Origin: Haloarcula pellucida
GTDB taxonomy: Archaea > Halobacteriota > Halobacteria > Halobacteriales > Haloarculaceae
DNA length: 64,000 nt
Assembly (NCBI RefSeq): GCF_014647235.1
Contig: NZ_BMOU01000001.1
Span: 600,262 to 664,261, forward strand
Reading direction: 5' to 3'
Every line of letters begins with the position of its first letter. Position 1 is the first letter of the stretch. Below, piece by piece: positions 33,892 to 41,457 of this stretch. Made by a program: the position numbers and the translations under genes. The notes below the pieces were generated by a model. It made no database searches, had not been told where the DNA came from, and saw only the letters and a program-made list of their open reading frames with translations.

Positions 33892-34124
33892 GCGACGACG
33901 CCGACGGGCCGGTCATCTGCCCCATCTGTGGCGCGGACTTCGAGTCGGTGTCGCTCCACGAGGAGGGACTGATGGTGAAACTCCGTGACGACGAGCGGTT
34001 CCGGCGGGCCTGCTTCCAGCCGGTCAGCGACGACGAGGGGACGCCGCTCATCCGCTTTTTCCACCATACCCACGAGCAGTCCGACGGCGGCGAGTCCGGG
34101 ACTGTCGGCGGGCGGGTGCCGTGA
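33888..34124 (+). CDS. small zinc-ribbon-like protein coupled to the macro-domain gene
   Basis: 78 aa from GTG 33888. The N-terminus has ICPICGADFESVSLHEEGL, where the CxxC resembles a zinc-finger half-site; a third cysteine is in RRACFQPV and the paired histidines FFHHTHEQ could complete the site. Its GTGA overlap with the macro-domain gene indicates one operon. No family was recognised. A role with ADP-ribose metabolism is only inferred from coupling. Confidence 0.6.
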   Translation: MSDDADGPVICPICGADFESVSLHEEGLMVKLRDDERFRRACFQPVSDDEGTPLIRFFHHTHEQSDGGESGTVGGRVP

Positions 34125-34151
34125 GCGGTCGCGGGTATCGCCCACTCGCGT

Positions 34152-34175
34152 TCGAGGGCTCTCCCGCTGGTCGCC
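34152..34175 (+). repeat. dispersed core motif shared with the insertion at 41.2-41.35 kb
   Basis: A 24-bp segment beginning TCGAGGGCTCTCCCGCTGG recurs in diverged form at 41237-41258 and 41327-41348. It sits in the 153-bp gap between the zinc-ribbon gene and the aldo/keto reductase, in DNA with the same CTCGCT/GTCG-rich flavour. Confidence 0.45.
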
Positions 34176-34277
34176 GTTGCGCTTTGCGGGGCGCTCACCC
34201 CGTTCGTGCCCCTCGCTACTCCACGGGTCGCTCTGCTCCCCGCTCCGTCGAGGTTCCTCACTGTGTTCGGAACCTCG

Positions 34278-35255
34278 CTACTCGTGGCCCGACACCCGGA
34301 CCGGTTCGTACGGTGCTTCCAGATACTCGACGTCGCTCGTCGAGAGGTCGATGTCCAGCGCTTCGACGGCCTGTTCGAGGTGTTCGACGCTCGACGTCCC
34401 GATAATCGGTGCGTCGACCCACTCCTTGTCCAGCAGCCACGCCAGCGCAATCTGGGCCATCGTGGCGTCGTACTCCTCGGCCAGTTCCTGTACGCGTTCG
34501 TTGACCGTGCGGCCGCCGCCCTCGTAGTAGGGGTGTTCGCGGGCGTAGTCGTCGGTCTGGCCCCGGACCGTCGCCGCCACCTCCTCGTGGGGGCGGGTGA
34601 GGTAGCCACGGGCCAGCGGACTCCACGGGAGGACGCCGATACCTTCCTTCTGGCACAGCGGCAGCATCTCCCGCTCTTCCTCCCGGTAGAGGAGGTTGTA
34701 GTGGTTCTGCATCGTCTCGAACCGTTCGAGGTCCTCGCGCTCGCTCGTCCGTAGCGAGTCGGCGAACTGGTGAGCCCACATCGAGGACGCGCCGGCGTAC
34801 CGGATGTCGCCGCGGCGGACCGCATCATCGAGGGTCCACAGCGTCTCCTCGATGGGCGTGTCGTAGTCCCAGCGGTGAATCTGGTAGAGGTCGACGGTGT
34901 CCATCCCCAGTCTGTCGAGCGAGTTCGACAGTTCCTGTTCCAGCGCCTTCCGCGAGAGGCCGCCGGAGTTCGGGTTCTGGTCGTCCATCTGGAAGTATCC
35001 CTTCGTCGCGACGACCTGCCCGTCGCGTTCGTAGTCTGCGAGAACGTTCCCGAGGACGCGTTCGGACTCGCCCTTCGAGTACATGTTCGCGGTGTCGAAG
35101 AAGGTGATGCCGAGGTCGATGGCCCGCTCGATAATCTCGCGGCTCTCCTCTTCGCCTAGAACCCAGTCGCGCCACTCCGGCGTCCCGAAACTCATACACC
35201 CGAGACAGAGGCGGCTGACCTCCATCCCGGTCGAACCGAGGGTGGTGTACTCCAT
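34278..35255 (-). CDS. aldo/keto reductase
   Basis: 325 aa. The catalytic tetrad is visible: Asp in FFDTANMYSKGESE with the catalytic tyrosine nearby, Lys in VVATKGYF and His in YQIHRWDYDTP. C-terminal NADPH-binding residues lie in IIGTSSVEHLEQAVEAL. It is a cytosolic NADPH-dependent carbonyl reductase of the YajO/AKR11-13-like group; the substrate is unknown. The start MEYTTLGSTGMEVSRL is the family norm. Confidence 0.94.
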   Translation of the reverse strand: MEYTTLGSTGMEVSRLCLGCMSFGTPEWRDWVLGEEESREIIERAIDLGITFFDTANMYSKGESERVLGNVLADYERDGQVVATKGYFQMDDQNPNSGGLSRKALEQELSNSLDRLGMDTVDLYQIHRWDYDTPIEETLWTLDDAVRRGDIRYAGASSMWAHQFADSLRTSEREDLERFETMQNHYNLLYREEEREMLPLCQKEGIGVLPWSPLARGYLTRPHEEVAATVRGQTDDYAREHPYYEGGGRTVNERVQELAEEYDATMAQIALAWLLDKEWVDAPIIGTSSVEHLEQAVEALDIDLSTSDVEYLEAPYEPVRVSGHE

Positions 35256-35296
35256 ACCGGAGCGCCGGCCGCCGCGGACAAAAAGTTGCGCGTCGG

Positions 35297-36385
35297 TCAG
35301 AGCGCGTCGGCGTCGACACCGGCGACGTACTGCCGGGCCACCGCGTAGCCGGCGACCGCCAGCACGACGCTGCCGGCGACGTGCCCGTAGGTCAGCAGCG
35401 TCGGGCTATCGACGGCGAGTTTCGCCACCGTCGTCGCCGGATGCTCCGGGAGCAGCACCGCGGCCCCGAAGACGACGAGCGTCAGGACGGAGTACAGCAA
35501 CTGCGCTGGCCGACGACGACGCATCGCCACGCCGAGGACGACGCCGATGGTGACGACGACGACCGCGACGGCCGCGACGAACAGGAGGATAGCCGGGACG
35601 TTCGCCACCGGGATTCCGTTGCCCATCAGGAGGAGGACCCACAGGAGCGCCTGTGCGGGCGCGAGCAGGACCATCCCGAGCGCCTTCCCGTCGACGACGT
35701 CGAGCAACGACACGGGGGCCACCCGCAGGAGTTCCAGCGTCCCGCGCTCTATCTCTTCGGTGATTGTGTCGACGACCACCGACCCGCTGATGAACGCCGG
35801 GAGAAAGAGCAACAGGGGGATGAGGACGGTGTACGTGAAGCCGAAGTACGGACTCGCGCTGGCTTCCGGCGGGAGCGGAACCGGGTCGGTGTCGAGCGAC
35901 CCGGCGCGTTCGACGCGTTCCTGCCGCTCTAGCGCGTTCAGGACCCGCCGCACCTCCACGACGATGAGCGTCGAGCGGACGCTCCCCTCGGGGACGCGAG
36001 CGGTCACCGCTATCCGGTTCCCGTCGCCCGACGCCGCCTCGACGTACCGGGCGTTCAACACCGCGTCGACGCGACGCTCCTCGAACGCGAGTATCGCGGC
36101 GTCGGGGTTCCGGTAGGCGACGGCGTCGGCCCCCTCCTGTTCGGCGGCCGCGTCGAGGAGCGCGTCCCGTGCGTCGCCCGTGACGGCCACCTCCACCTCG
36201 CCCGCGGAGACGGACCCGGGGTCGTACAGGGAGGTGAGGCCGACGACGAGGAACGAGGAAAAGCCCGCGACGAACAACTGGATGAGCAAGGCTAGGACGA
36301 TGGTCTTCTCCCGCGAGAGGGAGGCCACGTCGCGGCGCGCGACGACGAGTCGGGGGTCACGGTACCACGGACGGTCCTCAGGCAA
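35297..36385 (-). CDS. ABC-2 type permease (NatB-like)
   Basis: About 362 aa if TTG 36385 (LPEDRPWYRDPRL) is the start; the frame is open to 36442 but that leader lies inside the upstream gene. The first helix follows SLSREKTIVLALLIQLF, then a soluble external domain of about 120 residues, then five to six helices including FGFTYTVLIPLLLFLPAF and the EIERGTLELLRVAPVS segment typical of ABC-2 permeases. It overlaps the preceding permease/protease gene by 8 bp and belongs to the same operon as the ATPase at 38253-39155. Confidence 0.85.
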   Translation of the reverse strand: MPEDRPWYRDPRLVVARRDVASLSREKTIVLALLIQLFVAGFSSFLVVGLTSLYDPGSVSAGEVEVAVTGDARDALLDAAAEQEGADAVAYRNPDAAILAFEERRVDAVLNARYVEAASGDGNRIAVTARVPEGSVRSTLIVVEVRRVLNALERQERVERAGSLDTDPVPLPPEASASPYFGFTYTVLIPLLLFLPAFISGSVVVDTITEEIERGTLELLRVAPVSLLDVVDGKALGMVLLAPAQALLWVLLLMGNGIPVANVPAILLFVAAVAVVVVTIGVVLGVAMRRRRPAQLLYSVLTLVVFGAAVLLPEHPATTVAKLAVDSPTLLTYGHVAGSVVLAVAGYAVARQYVAGVDADAL

Positions 36386-38252
36386 GGCCGACCACCACCG
36401 TGAGGTTGTACGCGACGTGAACGAGGACGGCCACGCCCACACCGACGGCGTAGGCGCCGCGCCCCCGCTGTGCGCCGACCGAGGAGATGGCCGCCGTCAC
36501 CGAGTGTAGCGCCAGCGGCGCGAAGAGGAAGAGGAGCGCCACCACCCACAGCGGGACGCCCGACGGCGGGGTGGCACCCTGCAAAGCCGCGTTCCCGACC
36601 GGGAGACTCTCCAGATTGGAGAGGCGGGCGATGAGCAGGCCCTTCTCGGCGACGAAGAACCCGAGCCCCGAGAGGACCCCGAGGCCGATAGCCGACCGAA
36701 GCGTGCGCTCGTAGCGTGCGTTGGCGTACCCGGCATAGAGGTGGAGGCTCTTCGCCAGTTCTTCGACCACGGCGACGACGCCGAGGACGAGGACGACGGC
36801 CAGCGTCTGGTTCGTCCCGAAGACGTTCAGCGACACCGAGTCCAGCACGAACAGGAACGCGACGGCGACCAGTTCGGCGACGACGACCAGCGGGAGGAGG
36901 AGGGCGCTCATCTTCAGCGCGCTCTTCCGGGACTTGATGCGGCCCGCCAGCGCGTCCAGCACCTTCAGGGGAATGGCGCGCTGGGTGAACATGTCCTCCT
37001 CGCGGTAGAGGCCGGCGCCGAGGCCGAACAGCACCAGCGCCGTCAGCAGCGGCGGCACCGTCGAGAAGGCGAACTCCGCCAGCGAGATAGACTGTCCGGT
37101 GAGGTCCATCACGACGAGCGTCAGCGGCGAGATGAGCGCGATGGGAGTCACGTCGGTGAAGATGGCCGGGACGAACGCGTAGGAGGTCAGCGAGACGGTG
37201 ATGGTGACGGTGACGAAGGTCAGTTCCTTGAACGACCGCGCGAACATCGCGCCACAGAACGTCGCCGCGAGGAAGAGCATGGCGATGGGGACGATTGCGA
37301 GCACCGCGATGGCGCTGCCATCGGGCGCGACGCCGCTGAACCGGAGCGCCGCCGTGATGGCCGCCGCGACGCCGACGGCGCCGAGGAAGTACGGGAGCGT
37401 CTTCCCACCGATGATGTCGCCCCGCGAGGCCGGCGTCACGAGCAACAGTTCGCCGCGTCGATTCAGCCGTTCGGACAGCATCGACGACCCGTACGCCTGG
37501 ATGACGAAGTTCATCGGGACGACATAGAGGAAGGCAAGCACCAGCGACTCGAAGGGGAACGGCGGGGCGATGTCCGAGGGTGTCCCGCCCTGTACGTCGC
37601 CGGTCAGCCGGGCGCCGATGTTCCCGAGGTTCGCACCGCCGCCGCCGGCCGCGCCGTCACCACCACCGCCAGCCGCGCCGTCGCCACCGCCGCCGGTCGC
37701 TCCGTCACCGCCACCGGTGGTTCCACCGTCGCTCTCACTGCTCTCGTCTGTCCCGCCGTCGCCACCCGCCGCGTCGTCGCGTGGGTCCAATGGGTTCGGC
37801 CCGCCCTGCTTCTGATACACCACCGTCACCGACACCGGGAACGCCGCAGTCTGGTTGTCGTCACGGGCGAGCGTCCGGTCGTTGTAGTTCTCGGTGCTGT
37901 CACGCAGCGCCGACAGCGCGGCCGCCTGCTTTCCCGACTGTGGCGGGACCAGCAGTCTGTCACCGTCGAAGGCCAGTTCTTGCTCGCCGCGGCGGACGGC
38001 CTTCGGGTTCGGGTCCTGTATCCTGAAGCTCCCGTCGGCCTCTGCGACGCCGTGGTACGGACTCGACTCCTCGACGCCGATGCGATAGATGTCGGCGTCC
38101 AGTCCGGGACTCGCGCCCGCGACGGCGACCGCCGCGACGCCGCCCATCGCGACGACGGCGACGGCCATGATGGCCAGCGTTCGCCTGTCGACGCCGCCCG
38201 CGTTCTTCGTCACCTCCCACTTCGCGACCCGGAGCAGTTTGTCCCACTGCAT
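36378..38252 (-). CDS. ABC-2 permease fused to a C-terminal PrsW-like intramembrane protease domain
   Basis: 624 aa. Residues 1-460 form an ABC-2 permease: helix 1, an extracellular domain ending in a Gly/Asp-rich low-complexity stretch near residues 170-210, then six helices with SSMLSERLNRRGELLLVTPAS. Residues about 470-624 form a second membrane domain with the PrsW/CPBP-type motifs: VVEELAKSLHL (Glu497, Glu498), FFVAEKG (Glu536), LALHSV (His583) and LVHVAYN (His612, Asn616). These are the presumed metal ligands of this protease family. It sits directly after its ATPase (38253) and before a second permease. Confidence 0.85.
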   Translation of the reverse strand: MQWDKLLRVAKWEVTKNAGGVDRRTLAIMAVAVVAMGGVAAVAVAGASPGLDADIYRIGVEESSPYHGVAEADGSFRIQDPNPKAVRRGEQELAFDGDRLLVPPQSGKQAAALSALRDSTENYNDRTLARDDNQTAAFPVSVTVVYQKQGGPNPLDPRDDAAGGDGGTDESSESDGGTTGGGDGATGGGGDGAAGGGGDGAAGGGGANLGNIGARLTGDVQGGTPSDIAPPFPFESLVLAFLYVVPMNFVIQAYGSSMLSERLNRRGELLLVTPASRGDIIGGKTLPYFLGAVGVAAAITAALRFSGVAPDGSAIAVLAIVPIAMLFLAATFCGAMFARSFKELTFVTVTITVSLTSYAFVPAIFTDVTPIALISPLTLVVMDLTGQSISLAEFAFSTVPPLLTALVLFGLGAGLYREEDMFTQRAIPLKVLDALAGRIKSRKSALKMSALLLPLVVVAELVAVAFLFVLDSVSLNVFGTNQTLAVVLVLGVVAVVEELAKSLHLYAGYANARYERTLRSAIGLGVLSGLGFFVAEKGLLIARLSNLESLPVGNAALQGATPPSGVPLWVVALLFLFAPLALHSVTAAISSVGAQRGRGAYAVGVGVAVLVHVAYNLTVVVGLA

Positions 38253-39155
38253 CTACTCCGCGTCCTCCCCGACGTAGCGGGTGCCGCGGGTGCCCGCCTC
38301 CGCGACGTTGAGGAACACCTCTTCGAGGCTGGACTCCTCGGTACGGATGTCGACGACGGTGCCGCCCGCGGACTCGGCGGCCGCGCGCGTCTCCTCGACG
38401 GCGTCCATGCTGCCGACGACCCGCTTGAAGTGGCCGTTCTCCGCCGCGGCCTCGGGCACGTCGACGGTCGTGTAGACGTGATAGCGCGTCTCGCCGTACT
38501 CTGCCTGTAACTGTTCGAGGTCGCCGCGAGCGACGATCTGTCCCTCGTTCATGATGACGACGCGGTCGCAGATAGATTCGACGTGAAAGAGGTTGTGCGC
38601 GGAGAAGACGATGGTCTTGCCGTCCGCGGCGAGTTGCTCGGTGAACTCGATGACGTAGTTCGTCGTCAGCGGGTCCAGCCCCGACGCCGGTTCGTCGTAG
38701 ATGAGCACGTCGGGGTCGTTGATGAGTGACCGGGCGATGGCGACTTTCCGCTTCATACCCTTCGACATGTCGCCGAGTTTCCGGTCGCGGTGTTCCAGAT
38801 CGAGTTCGTCCAGCGTGTCGTGCATCCGCCGGTGGGCCACGTCGCTTGGCACGTCGTAGAGGTCCGCGAAGAACTCCAGATACGAGACGGGCGTCATCTC
38901 CTCGTACAGCGGCGACTCCTCGGGGAGAAAGCCCAGTTGCTCTCGCATCTCCGTCGTCTGCGTGTCGAGGCCCGCTATCTCGGCCTCGCCGTCGGTCGGT
39001 TCCAGCAGGCCGGCGAGCATCTTCAGCGTCGTCGTCTTGCCGGCCCCGTTGGGGCCGATGATGCCGAAGACTTCGCCGCTGTCGACCGAGAAGGTGCTGC
39101 CCTCTACGGCGACGAAACCGCCGTACTCCTTGCGAAGGTCGCGGGCGTCGATCAT
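38253..39155 (-). CDS. ABC transporter ATP-binding protein of the permease/protease operon
   Basis: 300 aa. Walker A is GPNGAGKTT near residue 34, the signature is MSKGMKRKV, Walker B is VLIYDEPASGLDP and the H-loop is VFSAHNL. The C-terminal extension of about 80 residues ends in TEESSLEEVFLNVAEAG, typical of NatA-like ABC-2 ATPases. It directly abuts the fused permease/protease gene, so the three genes 39155 to 35297 are one exporter operon. Confidence 0.95.
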   Translation of the reverse strand: MIDARDLRKEYGGFVAVEGSTFSVDSGEVFGIIGPNGAGKTTTLKMLAGLLEPTDGEAEIAGLDTQTTEMREQLGFLPEESPLYEEMTPVSYLEFFADLYDVPSDVAHRRMHDTLDELDLEHRDRKLGDMSKGMKRKVAIARSLINDPDVLIYDEPASGLDPLTTNYVIEFTEQLAADGKTIVFSAHNLFHVESICDRVVIMNEGQIVARGDLEQLQAEYGETRYHVYTTVDVPEAAAENGHFKRVVGSMDAVEETRAAAESAGGTVVDIRTEESSLEEVFLNVAEAGTRGTRYVGEDAE

Positions 39156-39184
39156 CTGGCGATGCGTAACGACCGAACTAACCT

Positions 39185-39191
39185 ATACCTT
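39185..39191 (+). promoter_or_regulatory. TATA element of the SRPBCC gene
   Basis: The run TATACCT is about 28 nt before ATG 39216, predicting a leaderless transcript and fixing the start of a frame that is otherwise open far upstream. Confidence 0.45.
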
Positions 39192-39215
39192 GTCTCCGCT
39201 CTATTGCAACTGATA

Positions 39216-39656
39216 ATGGTTGTCTCAGTGGGCGACACCGACGTCGAACTGGCACAGACACCGGACGGTCGCCGTCTCGTCGTTTGCCGGGCGGTCGACG
39301 CACCGGTCGAGACTGTGTGGGAGGTCCTGACCGATACCGAGCGCTGGCCCGAGTGGGGGCCGTCGATCACCGCCGTCGACTGTGAGGACCGCTACGTCGA
39401 GGCCGGGACGACCGGCCGTGTGAAAACCGTCGGTGGCCTCTGGGTGCGGTTTCGCGTGACGACGTGTGCGACCCACCGCTGGACGTGGTCGGTCGCGGGC
39501 GTCCCGGCGACCGGCCACTTCGTCGAGGCCCACCCTGCCGGCGCAGTCGTCGGCTTCGAGATACCCGTCCTCGCGGCCGGCTACGCGCCGGTGTGTGCGC
39601 GCGCCTGTGCCCGCATCGCGGACATCGCGACGGCAGCCGCTCGTGAGGGGGTGTAA
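39216..39656 (+). CDS. SRPBCC-fold (polyketide cyclase/dehydrase-like) protein
   Basis: 146 aa from ATG 39216. The START/Bet v1-like layout is visible: a first strand RLVVCRAVDAPVETVWEVLTD, the conserved ERWPEWGPSI turn, then strands and a long C-terminal helix (ARACARIADIATAAA). Such proteins bind hydrophobic ligands in the cytosol. The ligand is unknown. The frame extends 426 bases upstream only as an antisense shadow of the ABC ATPase gene. Confidence 0.83.
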   Translation: MVVSVGDTDVELAQTPDGRRLVVCRAVDAPVETVWEVLTDTERWPEWGPSITAVDCEDRYVEAGTTGRVKTVGGLWVRFRVTTCATHRWTWSVAGVPATGHFVEAHPAGAVVGFEIPVLAAGYAPVCARACARIADIATAAAREGV

Positions 39657-39677
39657 GCGAGGCAGCGACGTCGAGAA

Positions 39678-39914
39678 CTACTGTTTGGCGACGCGAGCGT
39701 CGGATACGCGGTGGATGTCGTCGTCGATACCTTCCCCGTCGCAGTCGTCGTTCGGACAGCGATAGTGCCACCCGTCCTCGGTGGCCGCTCGCTCCGTGAA
39801 CCGGTCGCCACACTCGTCGCAGTACAACTGGCCGGCCGAGCAGGTGTCGAGATGGAGTTCGAGCTCGAGTTCTGTCCCGAAGGTCCGCTTGCAGTTCCGG
39901 CAGGTGTGGGGCAT
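39678..39914 (-). CDS. small zinc-finger protein
   Basis: 78 aa. Two metal sites are apparent: CRNCKRTFGTELELELHLDTC, a C2H2-like finger, and CDECGDRF paired with CPNDDCDG, a zinc ribbon. Small zinc-finger proteins like this are numerous in haloarchaea and often affect growth or biofilm formation, but no role can be assigned here. It converges on the SRPBCC gene with 21 bp between. Confidence 0.8.
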   Translation of the reverse strand: MPHTCRNCKRTFGTELELELHLDTCSAGQLYCDECGDRFTERAATEDGWHYRCPNDDCDGEGIDDDIHRVSDARVAKQ

Positions 39915-40092
39915 ACCCGAACGTTGATATTCGTGCCTTATAGCTACACCGGAACGTTCACGTCTCTGAGAACGTGGTATGGATTCACACTATCCGGCCG
40001 CTGTTTGGTGGTCAGCCGTCCAGTCTCGATATTTCCCCGTGCTGTCGGTGGACGTTCGGTCACACGGTTCAGATGGCCCTACTCTCGACGGG

Positions 40093-41091
40093 TCAGCGGA
40101 CCGCCACGTCGAACCGCGCGCCGCCGCTATCGCTCTCTCCTACGTCGACGGACCACCCGTGTGCCGCCGCGGCCTGTGCGACGACGAACAACCCGTACCC
40201 CTCTCCGGTCCGCGCCGTCCCGTACCCCTGTTCGAACACGCGCTCGACGTCCGCGTCCGGGATTCCCGGGCCGTCGTCGGCCACGTAGAACCCCTCGTCT
40301 GTCGCGCCGACGGTGACGGATACGTCGTCGCCGCCGTGGAGCAGCGTGTTCTCGAGGAGGCGTTCGAGAACCACGCCTAGCTGGTCTGGGTCGACGGTGA
40401 GGGTCCCGTCAGATTCGACGTCGAGCGTCGCATCGCGGGCATCGAGCCGGCCCCAGACCTCGTTGGCGACGTCCGCGAGCGAGACTGACTCCGTCGCCCC
40501 GACCGGTCCCGAGACGGTGGCGACCGTCGAGAGTTCGTCGAGCATCGCCTCCACCCGGCTGATAGACCGATTCATCGCCTCGCTGTGTGTCGTCTCGACG
40601 TCCAGCAGTTCCAGTCGCCCGGTGACGACGTTGAGCGGGTTCTTCGCGTCGTGGGCGAGCGACCCGAGGGCGTCCTCCCACCAGGCGGCCTGTATGGTTC
40701 CGTCGCGCCACGGTTGCCGGAGGAGCGCACGGAGACGACCGGCCAACTCCGGCCCGCTGTCGTCGTGCCAGCGGACGTAGTCGCTCACGCCGGCCACGAG
40801 CGCCGTCTCGACGCGGTCGGTGTCGACGTCGGTACCCACAGCGAGGACGGGGAGTGTGACGCCGGCCGCTCGAATCTCGTCCAGCATCGTCACGGCGTCC
40901 TGTTCCGGCGGATTGTCCCCGAGTACGACGGCGTCGAACTCCCCGCCGTCGAGACGGCCTAACAGGTCAGACCGGCCGACTTCCTCGACGTCGATCCCCT
41001 CGACGTCGGCGAGGGCTGTGGAGACGCCGTCGAGTCCGGCCGTGTCGTGTCCAGTCAGTGCGACGCGTCTGGTGTGTCCCCACGCGGTCAT
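40093..41091 (-). CDS. histidine kinase with N-terminal pseudo-receiver
   Basis: 332 aa. Residues 1-125 have a receiver-like fold, but the phospho-acceptor position reads FDAVVLGDNPPEQD, with glycine where aspartate is expected after VVL, so it is probably not phosphorylated. The kinase core has H-box GSLAHDAKNPLNVV near residue 145, N-box RLLENTLLHG, DDGPGIP and GEGYGLFVV. The C-terminus resembles the kinase at 27557 (AHGWSVDVGESDSGGARFDV). It is soluble and has no adjacent response regulator. Confidence 0.9.
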   Translation of the reverse strand: MTAWGHTRRVALTGHDTAGLDGVSTALADVEGIDVEEVGRSDLLGRLDGGEFDAVVLGDNPPEQDAVTMLDEIRAAGVTLPVLAVGTDVDTDRVETALVAGVSDYVRWHDDSGPELAGRLRALLRQPWRDGTIQAAWWEDALGSLAHDAKNPLNVVTGRLELLDVETTHSEAMNRSISRVEAMLDELSTVATVSGPVGATESVSLADVANEVWGRLDARDATLDVESDGTLTVDPDQLGVVLERLLENTLLHGGDDVSVTVGATDEGFYVADDGPGIPDADVERVFEQGYGTARTGEGYGLFVVAQAAAAHGWSVDVGESDSGGARFDVAVR

Positions 41092-41130
41092 TCATCGGCC
41101 ATACGAAAAGCGTGGATAAGAAAGGGCGGG

Positions 41131-41408
41131 TTACAGCAGGTCTTCGATGCGGTCCGCGACTTCCTCGGGCGTGTCGCCGACCGGGACGCCGATAGACTCG
41201 CTTCGCTCCGCGGTTCACTTCACTCACCGCTTCGCATCGAGGGCTTCCGCCGGTCGCCCTCGTCTCTCTCGTCTATCGAGCCTTCGCTCGCTCTGCTCCA
41301 CGGTTCACGTTGTTCGCCGTTCCACATCGAGGTCTCTCGCTGGTCGACCTCGCTCCGCTCGCGAAGACGCCGTTGTCCTCCAGCGCCGAAATCTTCGACT
41401 CGGCGGTG
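41131..41408 (-). pseudogene. duplicated 3' end of sucD, split by an insertion
   Basis: 41131-41191 matches the sucD terminus 41458-41518 at 58 of 61 positions, and 41366-41408 matches 41512-41554 at 41 of 43. Together they rebuild about 97 bp of sucD, including its last codons ([16 protein letters not shown]) and a stop. The bases just past the stop also resemble each other. The two parts are separated by 174 bp of unrelated DNA. The fragment has no start and the insertion shifts frame, so it is not functional. Confidence 0.88.
41192..41365. mobile_element. 174-bp insertion inside the sucD fragment (small non-coding element suspected)
   Basis: The insertion is bounded by GACGCCG on both sides (41185-41191 and 41366-41372), while intact sucD has this heptamer once, as expected of a target-site duplication. 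Internally it is an old tandem duplication: 41201-41270 and 41291-41360 agree at 50 of 70 positions at a 90-bp offset. It encodes nothing convincing, and no inverted terminal repeats are clear. A core motif is shared with the gap at 34.15 kb. Confidence 0.55.
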
Positions 41409-41457
41409 TGCGAGTTGCGCAGACGAAAAATAGGAAATATGGACGTGGAAAGGCCCG

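Noticed and set aside
36741-38510. 589-codon frame antisense to the permease/protease gene
   Set aside because: Glu/Arg/Gln-rich product without domains, typical of the complement of haloarchaeal coding DNA.
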